In this document: positions 1 through 8,521 of the stretch, piece after piece
How positions within the stretch are numbered: position 1 is the first letter of the stretch
Layout of the letters: each line of letters begins with the position of its first letter
Source: CAVURW01 sp963743595
GTDB lineage: Bacteria > Verrucomicrobiota > Verrucomicrobiia > Methylacidiphilales > UBA1321
Assembly (NCBI GenBank): GCA_963743595.1
Contig: CAVURW010000196.1
Location: forward strand, 1 to 20,873
Direction: 5' to 3'
DNA: 20,873 nucleotides
The notes under the pieces: model-generated
Seen by the model: only the letters and a program-made list of their open reading frames with translations
Told to the model about the DNA's origin: nothing
The model's database searches: none
Translations under genes and position numbers: made by a program

Positions 1-962
1 TTCAAAACAGATTTTACGAAAATTACAAAAAGCGCCAAGTGAAGGACGGCGAGCTTCCAAGAACACCGCTATTCTAATTTATGTGTTCGTCGGTGCCTAA
101 GTCTCGGCATTTAGGTCCTTCTGCGATACAGCTGATCACGCGTCGGCGCCATGTGAAGGTTTATCGCACAAACTATTTCCAAAAGGCACAGATCTGTGAT
201 AAAAAACGCCAGTGGCAGCACTTATTTACCTGTATCTGTTCTAATGTAAAATGAAACGGAAACTAGATCAAAAAACTTAAGTCAAACAGAAACCAAACAA
301 TGCAAACAGTAATACAATCACAAAAAATCAGGTGAACATAACCCTTACCCCACGGAGTTTCGCACTCATCTTTGATGTCGAACTTTAAACAGCTAAATCA
401 ATCAACGCACATAGCCGCTAGCGACTTAACGGAAAATGCGGAGGGATAAAAGAACTAAAACCTTTTCTTAATATTTAATACAAAAATACATTTTATTGAC
501 AAAGAAAATAAGGGATAATACTCGACGACCAATCAAAATTGCACCGCTTAATAATCTTGTGATTTCAACGCTTCTCGAGGCCTGGCCTCGGCCTCGAGGC
601 CTCTCGAGGCCAAAATTTTGTGGCCTCGGCCTCGAGGGTCCTGGCCTCGGCCTCGAGGGTCCTGGCCTCGGCCTCGTGGGTCTGGCCTCGAGGCCGAGGC
701 CACAATTTTCTTTTACCGTTAATTAAGTTGATAACACTTCTAAGTTTGACGGCATGAGTGTCATATCAATATTGTTATCGACAAATGTTAAAGCTGATTA
801 AGTGAGTTTGTGACATAGGCTATTCGATCCTGATTACAACTGATCAAAAACTCAGACGATCGATTTATATTTTCAAAAATGGCCTTTTTTATAAGCCGTT
901 GCCTCTAATTTACCTGTTCTATTAGCTTATATCTGGGATACATACGGTGGCCCGTTAGTGCC
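1..962. other. AT-rich non-coding stretch, possibly foreign
   Basis: No believable protein-coding gene is visible in this stretch on either strand. The only open frame over 70 codons (496-726) crosses a repeat cluster and merely encodes repeated Gly-Leu-Gly-Leu-Glu-Gly-Pro. Base composition is clearly more AT-rich than the coding DNA from 1120 onward, with many short A/T runs and stops in all frames. It ends at a long palindrome that truncates a bacterial gene. I infer that it is either horizontally acquired or eukaryote-like DNA joined to a bacterial contig. The sequence alone does not decide this, and no promoter, RNA gene or insertion-sequence end is recognised. Confidence 0.6.
574..709. 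repeat. GGCCTCG-rich repeat cluster with inverted parts
   Basis: A GC-rich island in AT-rich DNA. A ~21-bp unit beginning TGGCCTCGGCCTCGAGG occurs at 583, 621, 642 and 663; the copies at 621-641 and 642-662 are identical and adjacent. The unit contains the palindrome CCTCGAGG. The cluster is bounded by AAAATTTTGTGGCC (613-626) and its near reverse complement GGCCACAATTTT (698-709), so the block can fold back on itself. No function is recognised. A satellite or transposon-internal repeat fits better than a bacterial regulatory site, but that is inference. Confidence 0.8.
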
Positions 963-1116
963 ACGAGAAAAATAATTTTTAAATTTATGTCGTCTTAATT
1001 TTATGTCGTCTTAATTTTAAGACGTCTTAAATTTAAGTCGTCTTAAATTTAAGACGTCTTAAATTTAAGACGACATAAAATTAAGACGACATAAATTTAA
1101 AAATTATTTTTCTCGT
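963..1116. repeat. 154-bp palindrome made of seven 16-bp units
   Basis: The sequence is an almost perfect inverted repeat centred between 1039 and 1040. The outer arms are ACGAGAAAAATAATTTTTAA (963-982) and its complement ending at 1116. The core 987-1098 is seven consecutive 16-bp units: two ATGTCGTCTTAATTTT-like, three AAGACGTCTTAAATTT-like, and two AAGACGACATAAAATT-like, each with small variations. Mismatches are few, for example 1038/1041. No target-site duplication is evident: GTGCC on the left versus AGATT on the right. It could be a MITE-like foldback element, a satellite hairpin, or a junction artefact. It ends exactly where homology of the neighbouring GH2 gene stops. Confidence 0.85.
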
Positions 1117-2048
1117 AGATTCGGATGAGTCGTATCCCACAGTTTAGGGTGTTCCATTTTCGTTTTCGTATCGATTTCCTGTAGCGCGCCGGCGTTTGGT
1201 GCCTGTACGGTCACGGAGGGAAACGAGAGCACGGGAGCACCTGGTTTGCCATTGGCCCACTCGCAAATCGTAGCGGCAAGGGTGACCTGCTCGGGCTTGT
1301 CGGAATCATTTTGAATCGTTGTTTTGAGGTCCACCGTGGCCGCATCGTCGGAGACATCGGGTGTCGTCACGTAAGTGCCCCAATGCTTCACGTGAACGGG
1401 GCTCGTCTTCGTTAACCACACATCGCGGTAAATGCCCGCGCCGGGGTACCAGCGAGAGGAATCGCGAGGATTATTCAGCCGCACGGAGATCACGTTTTCG
1501 CCACCGATCTTAACGTAAGGCGTGATGTCGAATGCGAATGACGAGTAGCCGTAGGGCCAGCCGCCCACGAAATGTCCATTCACCCAGATGAGCGAGTAGG
1601 ACATGGCACCATCGAATTCGATCGAGATCCGACGGCCCTCATCGGACGAGGGCAGCGTAAAGTGTTTGCGATACCAGCCAACGCCTTCGTACGGGAGCTT
1701 TCCCGTCTCGCCGGGTAGATTGATGTCAAACGGTCCTTCGATTGCCCAATCATGGGGCAAAGTCACCGCGCGCCAGCTGGAATCATCGAACGAAGGTGTG
1801 GTCGCGGGAACATCGCCACCCGGTTCACCCGTCACGCGAATGGGGCCGCGATCAATTTCAATGTCCGTTTTTTGGGAGAAGAGGAATGGTTTTACGGTGT
1901 TGTAATCGAGCTCGCCCTTAAGATCGGAGGGATCGTTTCGGAAGAATTTCCAATCGGCATCAAAGTCGAGCCTTTCGCGGGTTTGGGCGAGGAGTGGGGT
2001 GAGAGTGAGCGCAAAAGCGACAGCAAAGAGAAAGCGGAAGGGTTTCAT
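1104..2048 (-). pseudogene. GH2 beta-galactosidase-like gene, 3' end lost
   Basis: The gene encodes the N-terminal part of a secreted glycoside hydrolase family 2 enzyme, 314 residues where family members usually exceed 700. Residues 1-21 are a Sec signal peptide ending LLA before Gln22. The sugar-binding jelly-roll domain follows (about 27-215), with family motifs LPHDW (97-101), GWYRK (124-128), a WVNG...VGG stretch (155-163) and SRWYPGAGIYRDVWL (198-212). An immunoglobulin-like domain starts near 216 and breaks off after WDTTHPNL, followed by Arg-Glu-Lys-stop read from the palindrome arm. The catalytic TIM barrel with both glutamates is absent, so no hydrolase activity is expected. The break coincides with the palindrome edge near 1116. 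Whether the truncation is biological or an assembly join is open. Confidence 0.85.
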
Positions 2049-2464
2049 TGATTAGAGGACGGATTAAATGACAGCAATTGCCATTAACGGAGCTCTAGCA
2101 GAAGCTGCGGCGAACGACAACTCTTGTCTCGATCGGACCCGCAAAGGTGCGTGATTAGTGAGGACGAATCGCAGGCGATGTAAGCCGCTTACTATCAATG
2201 AGTTCCGCCATTTCGATCTTGTCGAGAAATCAGTAACTCAGCGAACAGGGCGCGGTCCGCCGATTATCGTTCTTTTGGAACTCTAACGCTGGAGGTGGGC
2301 GTACCTGGCAGGCTTTGTTACGGATCGCGCCTGTGGCGCTCCGTAGAATCGCGCTCAACTGGTTCATAAAGAGCTTGTCGAGGAGTCAGGTAAGCCCCGT
2401 TCTAATTTTCACTGATGTCTCCACAAGGTCGACATGGAAGCTTGTTGATAGTGAGTATGTTGCT
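2049..2464. other. Intergenic region without a visible gene
   Basis: This gap lies upstream of the GH2 gene and downstream of the ClpP-like gene, both on the minus strand. I see no tRNA-like fold, no strong terminator hairpin with a T tract and no convincing coding frame; the open frame 2315-2593 on the plus strand runs into the ClpP gene and is a shadow. It presumably holds the promoter of the GH2 gene, but no -35/-10 pair stands out. Confidence 0.5.
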
Positions 2465-3088
2465 CTAAAACTCAGCCTGACTCGAAATGACGTGTCCGAC
2501 CAAACCGTAGGCTTTCCCTTCTTCTGCGCTCATCCAGTAATTGCGGTCGGTATCTTTCTCGATCTTTTCCATCGGTTGGCCGGTCTGCTTTGAGAAAATC
2601 GCATTGAGCCGCTCGCGCATTTTCAGAATCTCCTGCGCTTCGATACTGATGTCGGTGGCTTGACCGCCAACGCCGCCGCTGGGTTGGTGGAGCATGAAAC
2701 GGGTGTTGGGTAGGCAATAACGATTTTCGATCGGGAGAGCTGCGAAGATAAGTGCACCGGCACTGGCGACCCACCCCGTGCCGAGGATCTTCACCTTCGG
2801 TTTCACGAAGCGAAGCATGTCGTGAATGGTATCTCCGGCTTCGACGTGGCCGCCTTGGGAATTAATGACCACCTTGATGTCGGCGTCACTGATGGAGGAA
2901 AGAACAAGGAGTTGTTCGCAGACTGTCTTCGCGACGGCTTGGTTGATTCCGCCGAAAATCAAAACGGTCCGCGCATCAATCCACTTTTCTTGCCAGAGCT
3001 GACTGGCCTTGGGCTTTCCCTTTTTCTCACTTTTTTCTTCCAGCTCATCATCATCTTCATTCAAAACTGCACGAAACAAAAGGTCCAT
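2465..3088 (-). CDS. ClpP-family serine protease (paralogue-like)
   Basis: A 207-residue protein with the ClpP/crotonase fold and the serine-protease triad: Ser109 in GWVASAGALIF, His134 in FMLHQPSGG and Asp179 in EKDTDRNYW. It also has the family signature MSAEEGKAYGLVGHV. ClpP forms barrel-shaped tetradecamers that degrade unfolded proteins fed by ClpX or ClpA. The first ~35 residues are unusual: a highly charged Asp/Glu/Lys stretch (EDDDELEEKSEKKGK) replaces the usual short hydrophobic axial loop, so partner ATPase docking may differ. No clpX adjoins it. The start at 3088 has GAAGG just upstream. It lies 51 bp downstream of the proline-rich gene on the same strand, so co-transcription is possible. 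The family call is firm; the specific role as an accessory ClpP is inferred. Confidence 0.9.
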   Translation of the reverse strand: MDLLFRAVLNEDDDELEEKSEKKGKPKASQLWQEKWIDARTVLIFGGINQAVAKTVCEQLLVLSSISDADIKVVINSQGGHVEAGDTIHDMLRFVKPKVKILGTGWVASAGALIFAALPIENRYCLPNTRFMLHQPSGGVGGQATDISIEAQEILKMRERLNAIFSKQTGQPMEKIEKDTDRNYWMSAEEGKAYGLVGHVISSQAEF

Positions 3089-3139
3089 AGACCTTCACTT
3101 TAACCTATGCCGACGTTTGAGCAATCCTCGACTGAGCAG

Positions 3140-4792
3140 TTAGCGTCGAAGGGCGGCGATAGCGCGCTGGAGAAACAACAAGCGTTCGTTTGCACTGGCG
3201 ATATGGGGGAGCAGCCCGCGAATTAGCCCGGTCGACCGACGATTTTCGATGACCTGTTGCCGCAAAAGCACCTTGCCGAGTGCTCCGACGTGCTGGTAGA
3301 GGGCCTCTTCTAAAAGGCGGACTAGGTCGCTCGTCACAGGGATATCGAACGCTTCGCATTGTTTCAGGAGTGCCTCTTCATCTCCACCTTCGGATTGTCC
3401 GGGGACGGGGAGACGGGCACAAAAATCCATGAAGTCTTGCTGCTCTTCAGGATTATTAATGTGGCTCAGAAGATTTTGATAAAAGCTGGGCCAATCTGAG
3501 TAGGTTCTGCCCGCTTTTTTCACCAGAATACGTGCCAGCGGTCCAATTAATTCGGCGAGCTTCGTCTCGACGGCTTGGAGCAGTTCCGGCGGCCACTTTT
3601 CCGTGTCGGGTAGGTCAGCCGATTTCGGAATGGGCGGCATGCCCTGCACGCGGCCTTGAGGAGCCACGGGTGCTTTAAACGCCACGGCATTCGGCGAGGG
3701 GACATATTTAGGCAGCGATTGTGTGTTCCGCAACTGGGTCAAGGGCACATCGGAGTAGCGGACTGCGGGGTCTTCAAGGGCCGGTGCTGGAGGCGGTGGC
3801 TGTAGTGGCGGGGACTGGGAAGGTTGTGCGGCCCGCGGTATGGAGGAGCGGGGTCGAGACGATTCCGCAGCGGGCGGCAATTGCGGACGCGGTGGCGGAG
3901 TAGTTACAGGAGGTGGCTCGACAACGGGCTCGGGTGGATGCACGGCCACGGGTTCCGCAGCGACGGCGAATACAGGAAGCGCGGCCAGGGCAAAATCTGA
4001 GTACGATGGCTGCTCTTGAGGTTGGGTCGTCGGGGCAGGGTGCACCTCGGGTTGCACGATTTTCGGTTGCGGGACGATTCTCGGAACTGGGTGTTTCGGG
4101 AAGCTCGGTGTAGCCGCTGAAGAAAGAACGGGCAGGCTGGCGGTCTGTTTAAAGGCAAGGAACGGATTCGCCGCGCGGGAAGCCGCTTTCAGGCCAGGTA
4201 ACGCAGGGGCAACCCCGGAAGATGATGGAGGTGCGGGCATCTTCGGAGGTGCAAATGCGCCCGATGGGGCAATGCGGGGGATGGATCCGCTGCTGGTCAG
4301 CGGCTCGGACTGCTTTTTCGCGGGGGTGGGTTGAGGCCCCGGGCCAGAGGCAGGTAAAGGAGCTTGGGCTGGCACAACTTTAGGAACTGGCGGGGCGCTT
4401 GCAGCCAACTTAACCTCCCTGCCCTCGATGATTCCTTTGAAAACTTCGATCAAGTCGGCGTTGCGAACGGGGAGCGGAACGATCGCCTTCGTCTTTGGAA
4501 AAAGCTTGCCCGCTTGCTCAGCAGATGCAACCGACCCTTGCTGACAAAACAAGAGACAGGGAACCTCTTTCCACTCTTCATGTTGGGAGAGTTGCTCCAA
4601 TAGGCGACCTGTATCGAAACTCTCCCAATCATACTGCAGAAGAAGCCACGCCAAGCCGAGTGGGCGTACCCGAAGCAATTGACTTGGGGAATCGTAAAAA
4701 CGCGACGAGAAATAGTTCCATTGAAGGGAAGCAGTCTGAATAGCCTCCAATATGGCGGCGTCTTTCGCTACGATATGTTGCTTTAATGCCAT
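3140..4792 (-). CDS. Receiver-like, proline-rich linker, helical C-terminal domain protein
   Basis: A ~550-residue cytosolic protein in three parts. Residues 1-115 look like a degenerate response-regulator receiver fold (alternating hydrophobic strands and helices, for example CLLFCQQG and KAIVPLPVRNADLIEVFKGI), without a clear phosphoacceptor Asp pattern. Residues 120-390 are a low-complexity Pro/Ala/Ser linker. The last ~150 residues are helical, with a motif of the type ELIGPLARILVKKA...HINNPEEQQDF, which resembles a small domain often found at the C-terminus of bacterial Ser/Thr kinases and signalling proteins; I name no accession with certainty. I chose ATG at 4792; an upstream TTG at 4813 would add seven residues but has AAGGAG directly abutting it. 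It precedes the ClpP-like gene. The function is unknown, perhaps a signalling scaffold. Confidence 0.75.
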   Translation of the reverse strand: MALKQHIVAKDAAILEAIQTASLQWNYFSSRFYDSPSQLLRVRPLGLAWLLLQYDWESFDTGRLLEQLSQHEEWKEVPCLLFCQQGSVASAEQAGKLFPKTKAIVPLPVRNADLIEVFKGIIEGREVKLAASAPPVPKVVPAQAPLPASGPGPQPTPAKKQSEPLTSSGSIPRIAPSGAFAPPKMPAPPSSSGVAPALPGLKAASRAANPFLAFKQTASLPVLSSAATPSFPKHPVPRIVPQPKIVQPEVHPAPTTQPQEQPSYSDFALAALPVFAVAAEPVAVHPPEPVVEPPPVTTPPPRPQLPPAAESSRPRSSIPRAAQPSQSPPLQPPPPAPALEDPAVRYSDVPLTQLRNTQSLPKYVPSPNAVAFKAPVAPQGRVQGMPPIPKSADLPDTEKWPPELLQAVETKLAELIGPLARILVKKAGRTYSDWPSFYQNLLSHINNPEEQQDFMDFCARLPVPGQSEGGDEEALLKQCEAFDIPVTSDLVRLLEEALYQHVGALGKVLLRQQVIENRRSTGLIRGLLPHIASANERLLFLQRAIAALRR

Positions 4793-5050
4793 GGTCCCGT
4801 TCTCAGCTCCCAACTCCTTAACCTATACTACATGTCACACAATGCATTACCGCAACAAAGTTTTTTTTAGAGGGTTAACACTAAAATCACCTTTGCCTTG
4901 TATGCTTGAGTGGTGGGGCGTCGGGAAGAATTCATCAGCATGGAGAACTCATGGCCCACTGTCACTTTAAAATCGTTGAGCAGATAACCTATTCAGTTGC
5001 TTGATTTCTAACCGATCCTGCTCCAGCTTCACGGGGAGTGTTTAGGATTT

Positions 5051-6163
5051 ATGGAACAAGATAGCAATATCGCCCTTTACCTGGGCGTATTCTTTTTGGT
5101 TTTTTTCGGCCTTATGGGCTGGCTCCTTTATGCCATCATGAGTAGTCAAGGTCGTCGCGCGGAAACGCTTCGACGCTCTCTCGAGCTCCGGGATCAACAA
5201 CAAAAAAGAGCTCAGGAACAAGCTGCCACAGAATCCGCTCGCCGAGAAGCAGAGCAGGCTTTTAAGGCTTTGCAAGCGCTCAACTCCCCCGATCGTGAAG
5301 AGCGAGCCAAACTCCGCGCGGTGGAACAAGAAAAGGTCTTTCGACAAAAGACCCTGGAGATGCAAGTGGCTACTGAGCGCATGAAGCTTAAAAAGGAGCT
5401 CACGTTTGAGCAGGGAGATCAGCCCGTCAGTGCTTATGTGGCCGCGACCGCACCCCGAACAATCGACGTTCCGGATACGAACACCAAGATTGTCCTGAAA
5501 CCCGGCTCCTATCGCGTGCGGTTCGCGTTTCTCGGCGAGCCCACACCCGATCCCAAAGTCGTAACTGGCGTCAGCTGCAACGTGGTTGAGGTAACGTGGG
5601 AGTTCGTCGATAAAACCGGCCGGGTCTGGGAACTCTACTCGTATCTCAATGGCGAATTCTTTAGCCAATTCTCTGTCAACCCCAGTGTCGCTTCGATGAA
5701 AGAGAAAGAACTCGGCTCGGTCGGATCCGTCTTTCGTCCAGGAGACGCCCCGCTTTTTATACCAACGTTCGAATATTGGACCGATGCCACCAAATCGATA
5801 CGCGAGCTCTTTTTGGCACGTGGTCTCGTTCAAGGTCTATGCTCGGGCACGCCGCCGGATAGCGGAAGCTCCGTCAAGATTTGGAAGGTGACCTTGCCCC
5901 TTAATCCCAAGAGCTCGTGGGTCTGTCACGATCTGGCGTGGAATATCAACAAAAACGAAGTAATTATCCGCGACTACGGCTGGGTAAATCTACAAGGCGG
6001 AATCTTACCGATCTTCCACTACTCCATTCCGCTGAAGGAGTTGTGCCCCTTGACCTGGCCGTTTAGCCATCCCAGCTACACCGGGGATCGTTACAGAGAC
6101 TTCGTTTTGAACCCGACTGACCGAACCGCCGAGCCGCAACCTGAAATTGAAGTTATCGAGTAA
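5051..6163 (+). CDS. Membrane-anchored coiled-coil protein, function unknown
   Basis: A 370-residue protein I do not recognise. It has one transmembrane helix at residues 7-29 after a short polar N-terminus, which suggests the N-terminus is outside or the helix is an uncleaved signal anchor. An Arg/Gln/Glu-rich coiled coil follows at ~33-118 with heptad-like spacing, then a globular beta-rich region (~125-355) containing GSYRVRFAFLGEP and WNINKNEVIIRDYGW. The last residues are acidic. The ATG is preceded by TTTAGGA. The next gene begins 17 bp after the stop on the same strand, so the two are probably one operon. The shared layout (envelope protein plus secreted repeat protein) suggests an envelope role, which is inference only. 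Confidence 0.75.
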   Translation: MEQDSNIALYLGVFFLVFFGLMGWLLYAIMSSQGRRAETLRRSLELRDQQQKRAQEQAATESARREAEQAFKALQALNSPDREERAKLRAVEQEKVFRQKTLEMQVATERMKLKKELTFEQGDQPVSAYVAATAPRTIDVPDTNTKIVLKPGSYRVRFAFLGEPTPDPKVVTGVSCNVVEVTWEFVDKTGRVWELYSYLNGEFFSQFSVNPSVASMKEKELGSVGSVFRPGDAPLFIPTFEYWTDATKSIRELFLARGLVQGLCSGTPPDSGSSVKIWKVTLPLNPKSSWVCHDLAWNINKNEVIIRDYGWVNLQGGILPIFHYSIPLKELCPLTWPFSHPSYTGDRYRDFVLNPTDRTAEPQPEIEVIE

Positions 6164-6180
6164 ATCGCCTAGAGTACCAC

Positions 6181-7329
6181 ATGCTCAAGCGCGTCCTTTA
6201 CTTCCTGCCGGTGCTTTTGATTCTGCTTTGCGTTGGCGGTTCTTACGGCGCAGGTCTGTTTACCACGAAGAACTCACTGTTTACTGTCGCGCTCGATCCG
6301 ATGCAATCCTCGGAGTGCCCGGTGATCATTTCAATATCGATTCAGAATACTTCTCACGATTCAATTGGGTATGGAAGCGGGGAAGGAGACCGCCACCCCG
6401 GCGGAGAAATGTTTAAGGGACAACTCACGGATCAGACTGGAAAGACGTGGCCTGTATCCTTAATGGATATTCACGCGCCACTGATCGTCCACTTTAACGA
6501 CTTTGTCAAAATCAAACCGGGTGAGACCATTACATGCATGGATACTTTGGGCCCATTACAGCCCGGCGCCTACACGTTTACACTCGAGAACAGTAAACCG
6601 GTTCACTTTGAAACGAAGCAAGACCCTCAACTCAAGTTCGCCTATGAACAGAAGGTCATCGCTGGATTGGGTCAGCGCGATCGCTTTTTCCAGGAGCTGG
6701 CCGACGGTTGCGGGGATGATCGAATCAACTCCACCCTGCTAAGCGATCTCCTCAGCGATGATTCCGCAATCGCAACCGCCGCAGCTGATGCGTTAGAGCG
6801 GCAAACCACTCTTCCTCCAAAGACAGAAGAAACGTGCATTCAGGCGGAGAGTAAGAATCTAGCGCTGCCGAAGCCGTCTCGTGGAAATCTATTCGTATCG
6901 CTCGCCCGAATTCTCTCCATAACGAAGAGCGACCAAGCATTGAAATCGGTCGTCGAGCTAGCTCACAGCCCGGCTCTGGATGCGTACTCAGCCGAGGATG
7001 GTCAGTGGAACCAAGTGCGAGCCAATGTTGTCCGGTACCTTTCGGATTTCCCGCAGCCGAGCGTCGGTACGGAATTGCGCGGGCTGATGAATGATAGGGA
7101 TAGCATGGTGCGCATGGAGGCGTCGGGAGCCTTGGCGCGCAAACAAGATCCTGTCGCGTATGAATACCTCATGAAACTGGCGCAGTCGAAGTCGCCCGAT
7201 GGGAACGGCCTTATCGCCCTTTCGAACTACAAGAGCGACCCGAAGATCGTAGCCGTTCTGAAGAAAGCGTTGCGCAACCCAGATCTCAACCCTTATGCCG
7301 AGGCCGCCTTGGGTCAGCTAGGCAGGTGA
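6181..7329 (+). CDS. Secreted protein with beta-sandwich and HEAT-like repeats
   Basis: A 382-residue protein with a Sec signal peptide (MLKRVLYFLPVLLILLCVGG, cleavage near residue 24). Residues ~27-140 read as a beta-sandwich, with alternating strands and the phrase LQPGAYTFTLENSKPVHF. The second half (~160-382) is helical with HEAT/PBS-like repeats, for example DSMVRMEASGALARKQDP and DLNPYAEAALGQLG. Such repeats usually bind proteins; no enzyme signature is visible. It follows the coiled-coil membrane protein by 17 bp and ends tail-to-tail, overlapping the methyltransferase gene by 12 bp. The exact family is not recognised. Confidence 0.75.
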   Translation: MLKRVLYFLPVLLILLCVGGSYGAGLFTTKNSLFTVALDPMQSSECPVIISISIQNTSHDSIGYGSGEGDRHPGGEMFKGQLTDQTGKTWPVSLMDIHAPLIVHFNDFVKIKPGETITCMDTLGPLQPGAYTFTLENSKPVHFETKQDPQLKFAYEQKVIAGLGQRDRFFQELADGCGDDRINSTLLSDLLSDDSAIATAAADALERQTTLPPKTEETCIQAESKNLALPKPSRGNLFVSLARILSITKSDQALKSVVELAHSPALDAYSAEDGQWNQVRANVVRYLSDFPQPSVGTELRGLMNDRDSMVRMEASGALARKQDPVAYEYLMKLAQSKSPDGNGLIALSNYKSDPKIVAVLKKALRNPDLNPYAEAALGQLGR

Positions 7330-8081
7330 GCCATAGTAGACCCGCGTCACTTGCGGGAACGTCACCAGATCGTGCTCTTGATTGCGATCGTAAATCTCCC
7401 GTAACCGCTCTTTATAATAACCCCGCATTGGACTTTCCGCCTGTGGCGAGTACGACGACGAGAAGAAACGTCCGCGAAGTGCCTGCCAATTCATCGTGTG
7501 TGGATTCTCGAATTCTGCAATGCGCATGGTGCCAGGCACAAAAAATTGCTCGGTTCGCGCGGGATTGAGTTGACCGCAACGGCTGACGGATCGGTAACTC
7601 TCGCCCAGCGTCCGCAAGAGCGATTCGTAATCGCGCGAGAAGGGACTCGCTCAATTTGACGCTCGTTCCAAATCAGAAAGACGATGCCGCCGGGACGGAG
7701 GATTCGGTTGAACTCGAGCTTAGTCTCCTCAAATCGAAACCAGTGAAATGCCTGAGCCGCGGTAATGGCATCGAGCGAGCCGGACGCCAAGCCCGTCTCT
7801 TCCGCTGTGGCGTGGACTGAAGTGAACGTCTTAAAGCTCGCGAGGTCCGACTCCGCCGCAGCGCGCATCGCCCCGTTCGGTTCTACGGCTGTAACGGAGA
7901 AGCCCGTTTGAAGCAGCAATCGCGTGAGGATTCCCGTGCCCGCCCCGATATCCGCGATGGAATTTCCGGGTGCGTGCTTTTGGATGAGAAGAAGGAGTTC
8001 GGCCGGATATGATGGGCGGTAGAGACGATAATCTTCCACGCGATTGGAAAATCGCTCGGTTGGGTTTAGAGAATCGGACAT
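7318..8081 (-). pseudogene. SAM-dependent class I methyltransferase, frameshifted
   Basis: The N-terminal 145 residues form a class I SAM methyltransferase: motif I ADIGAGTG (43-50), an acidic residue for the SAM ribose at Glu67 (AVEPNG), AFHWF (111-115) and LRPGG (128-132). After WNERQIER the frame breaks: the continuing frame runs to a stop at 7491 with non-family sequence. The expected C-terminal part (SRDYESLLRTLGESY to VTRVYYGSPA) continues in another frame and ends at 7318. One missing base in the GGG stretch near 7642-7646 (plus strand) restores a full-length protein of about 253 residues. It is either a real recent frameshift or a sequencing error. The substrate is unknown; the family includes small-molecule methyltransferases. 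Confidence 0.85.
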
Positions 8082-8090
8082 CCCCCAGAA

Positions 8091-8519
8091 TTAAGCAGAC
8101 TCAGGCGACAAAGGCGAGGATTGCGCCGATTGCCGCTCACCGAAACTGATGTCGTAGCCATTGAGGTCTTGAATGCCAAATTCACGCACACCATAGGGCT
8201 GATTGCATGGGCCGTAATCCATTTTCGCGCCCCTTGCAGCCAACTCTCCATAAAGCGCATCGGCATCAGTCACCCAAAAGTAGACGTTGCACAACTTGTT
8301 GGAAACGGTCCAGTGCGGCACGATGTGTTTTGGGTCATCGGCTTGTTTCAACATCAAGTAGAGCCCGTCTCGAACGAGAATGATGAACGTAGGAGGCTCG
8401 CCAAAAAAACCGTTATAGACGAAACCCACTTGGTCTCGATAGTAATTCGCGGCAGCGACCACGTCCTTCACTAGCAGGACCGCAGCACTGCTGGTTAACG
8501 TGGCTTTCGCGGCGTCCAT
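8091..8519 (-). CDS. VOC/glyoxalase-bleomycin resistance-like protein
   Basis: A ~142-residue single-domain protein of the vicinal oxygen chelate superfamily, with beta-alpha-beta-beta-beta halves: AAVLLVKDVVAAANYYRDQVGF at the start, then ILVRDGLYLMLK, then VYFWVTDADALYGELAARGA and EFGIQDLNGYDISFGE near the end. The GIQDLNGY phrase with F-G-E is typical of the second half-domain. The family holds metal-dependent glyoxalases, dioxygenases and drug-binding proteins; the metal ligands cannot be fixed by eye, so the substrate is unknown. The ATG at 8519 lies 2 bp after the upstream stop, which implies translational coupling; an in-frame start at 8570 would overlap the upstream gene by ~50 bp. 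The last ~12 residues are Ser/Pro-rich. Confidence 0.8.
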   Translation of the reverse strand: MDAAKATLTSSAAVLLVKDVVAAANYYRDQVGFVYNGFFGEPPTFIILVRDGLYLMLKQADDPKHIVPHWTVSNKLCNVYFWVTDADALYGELAARGAKMDYGPCNQPYGVREFGIQDLNGYDISFGERQSAQSSPLSPESA

Positions 8520-8521
8520 GA

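Noticed and set aside
496..726. 76-codon frame across the GGCCTCG cluster
   Set aside because: The protein is only a translation of repeats; no homology pattern or start signal.
987..1098. Seven regularly spaced units resembling a CRISPR array
   Set aside because: Units are directly adjacent with no unique spacers, and the array is palindromic.
5042..5833. 263-codon minus-strand frame
   Set aside because: Mirror of the plus-strand coiled-coil gene; composition matches a reverse-frame shadow and the forward gene has the membrane helix and coiled-coil pattern.
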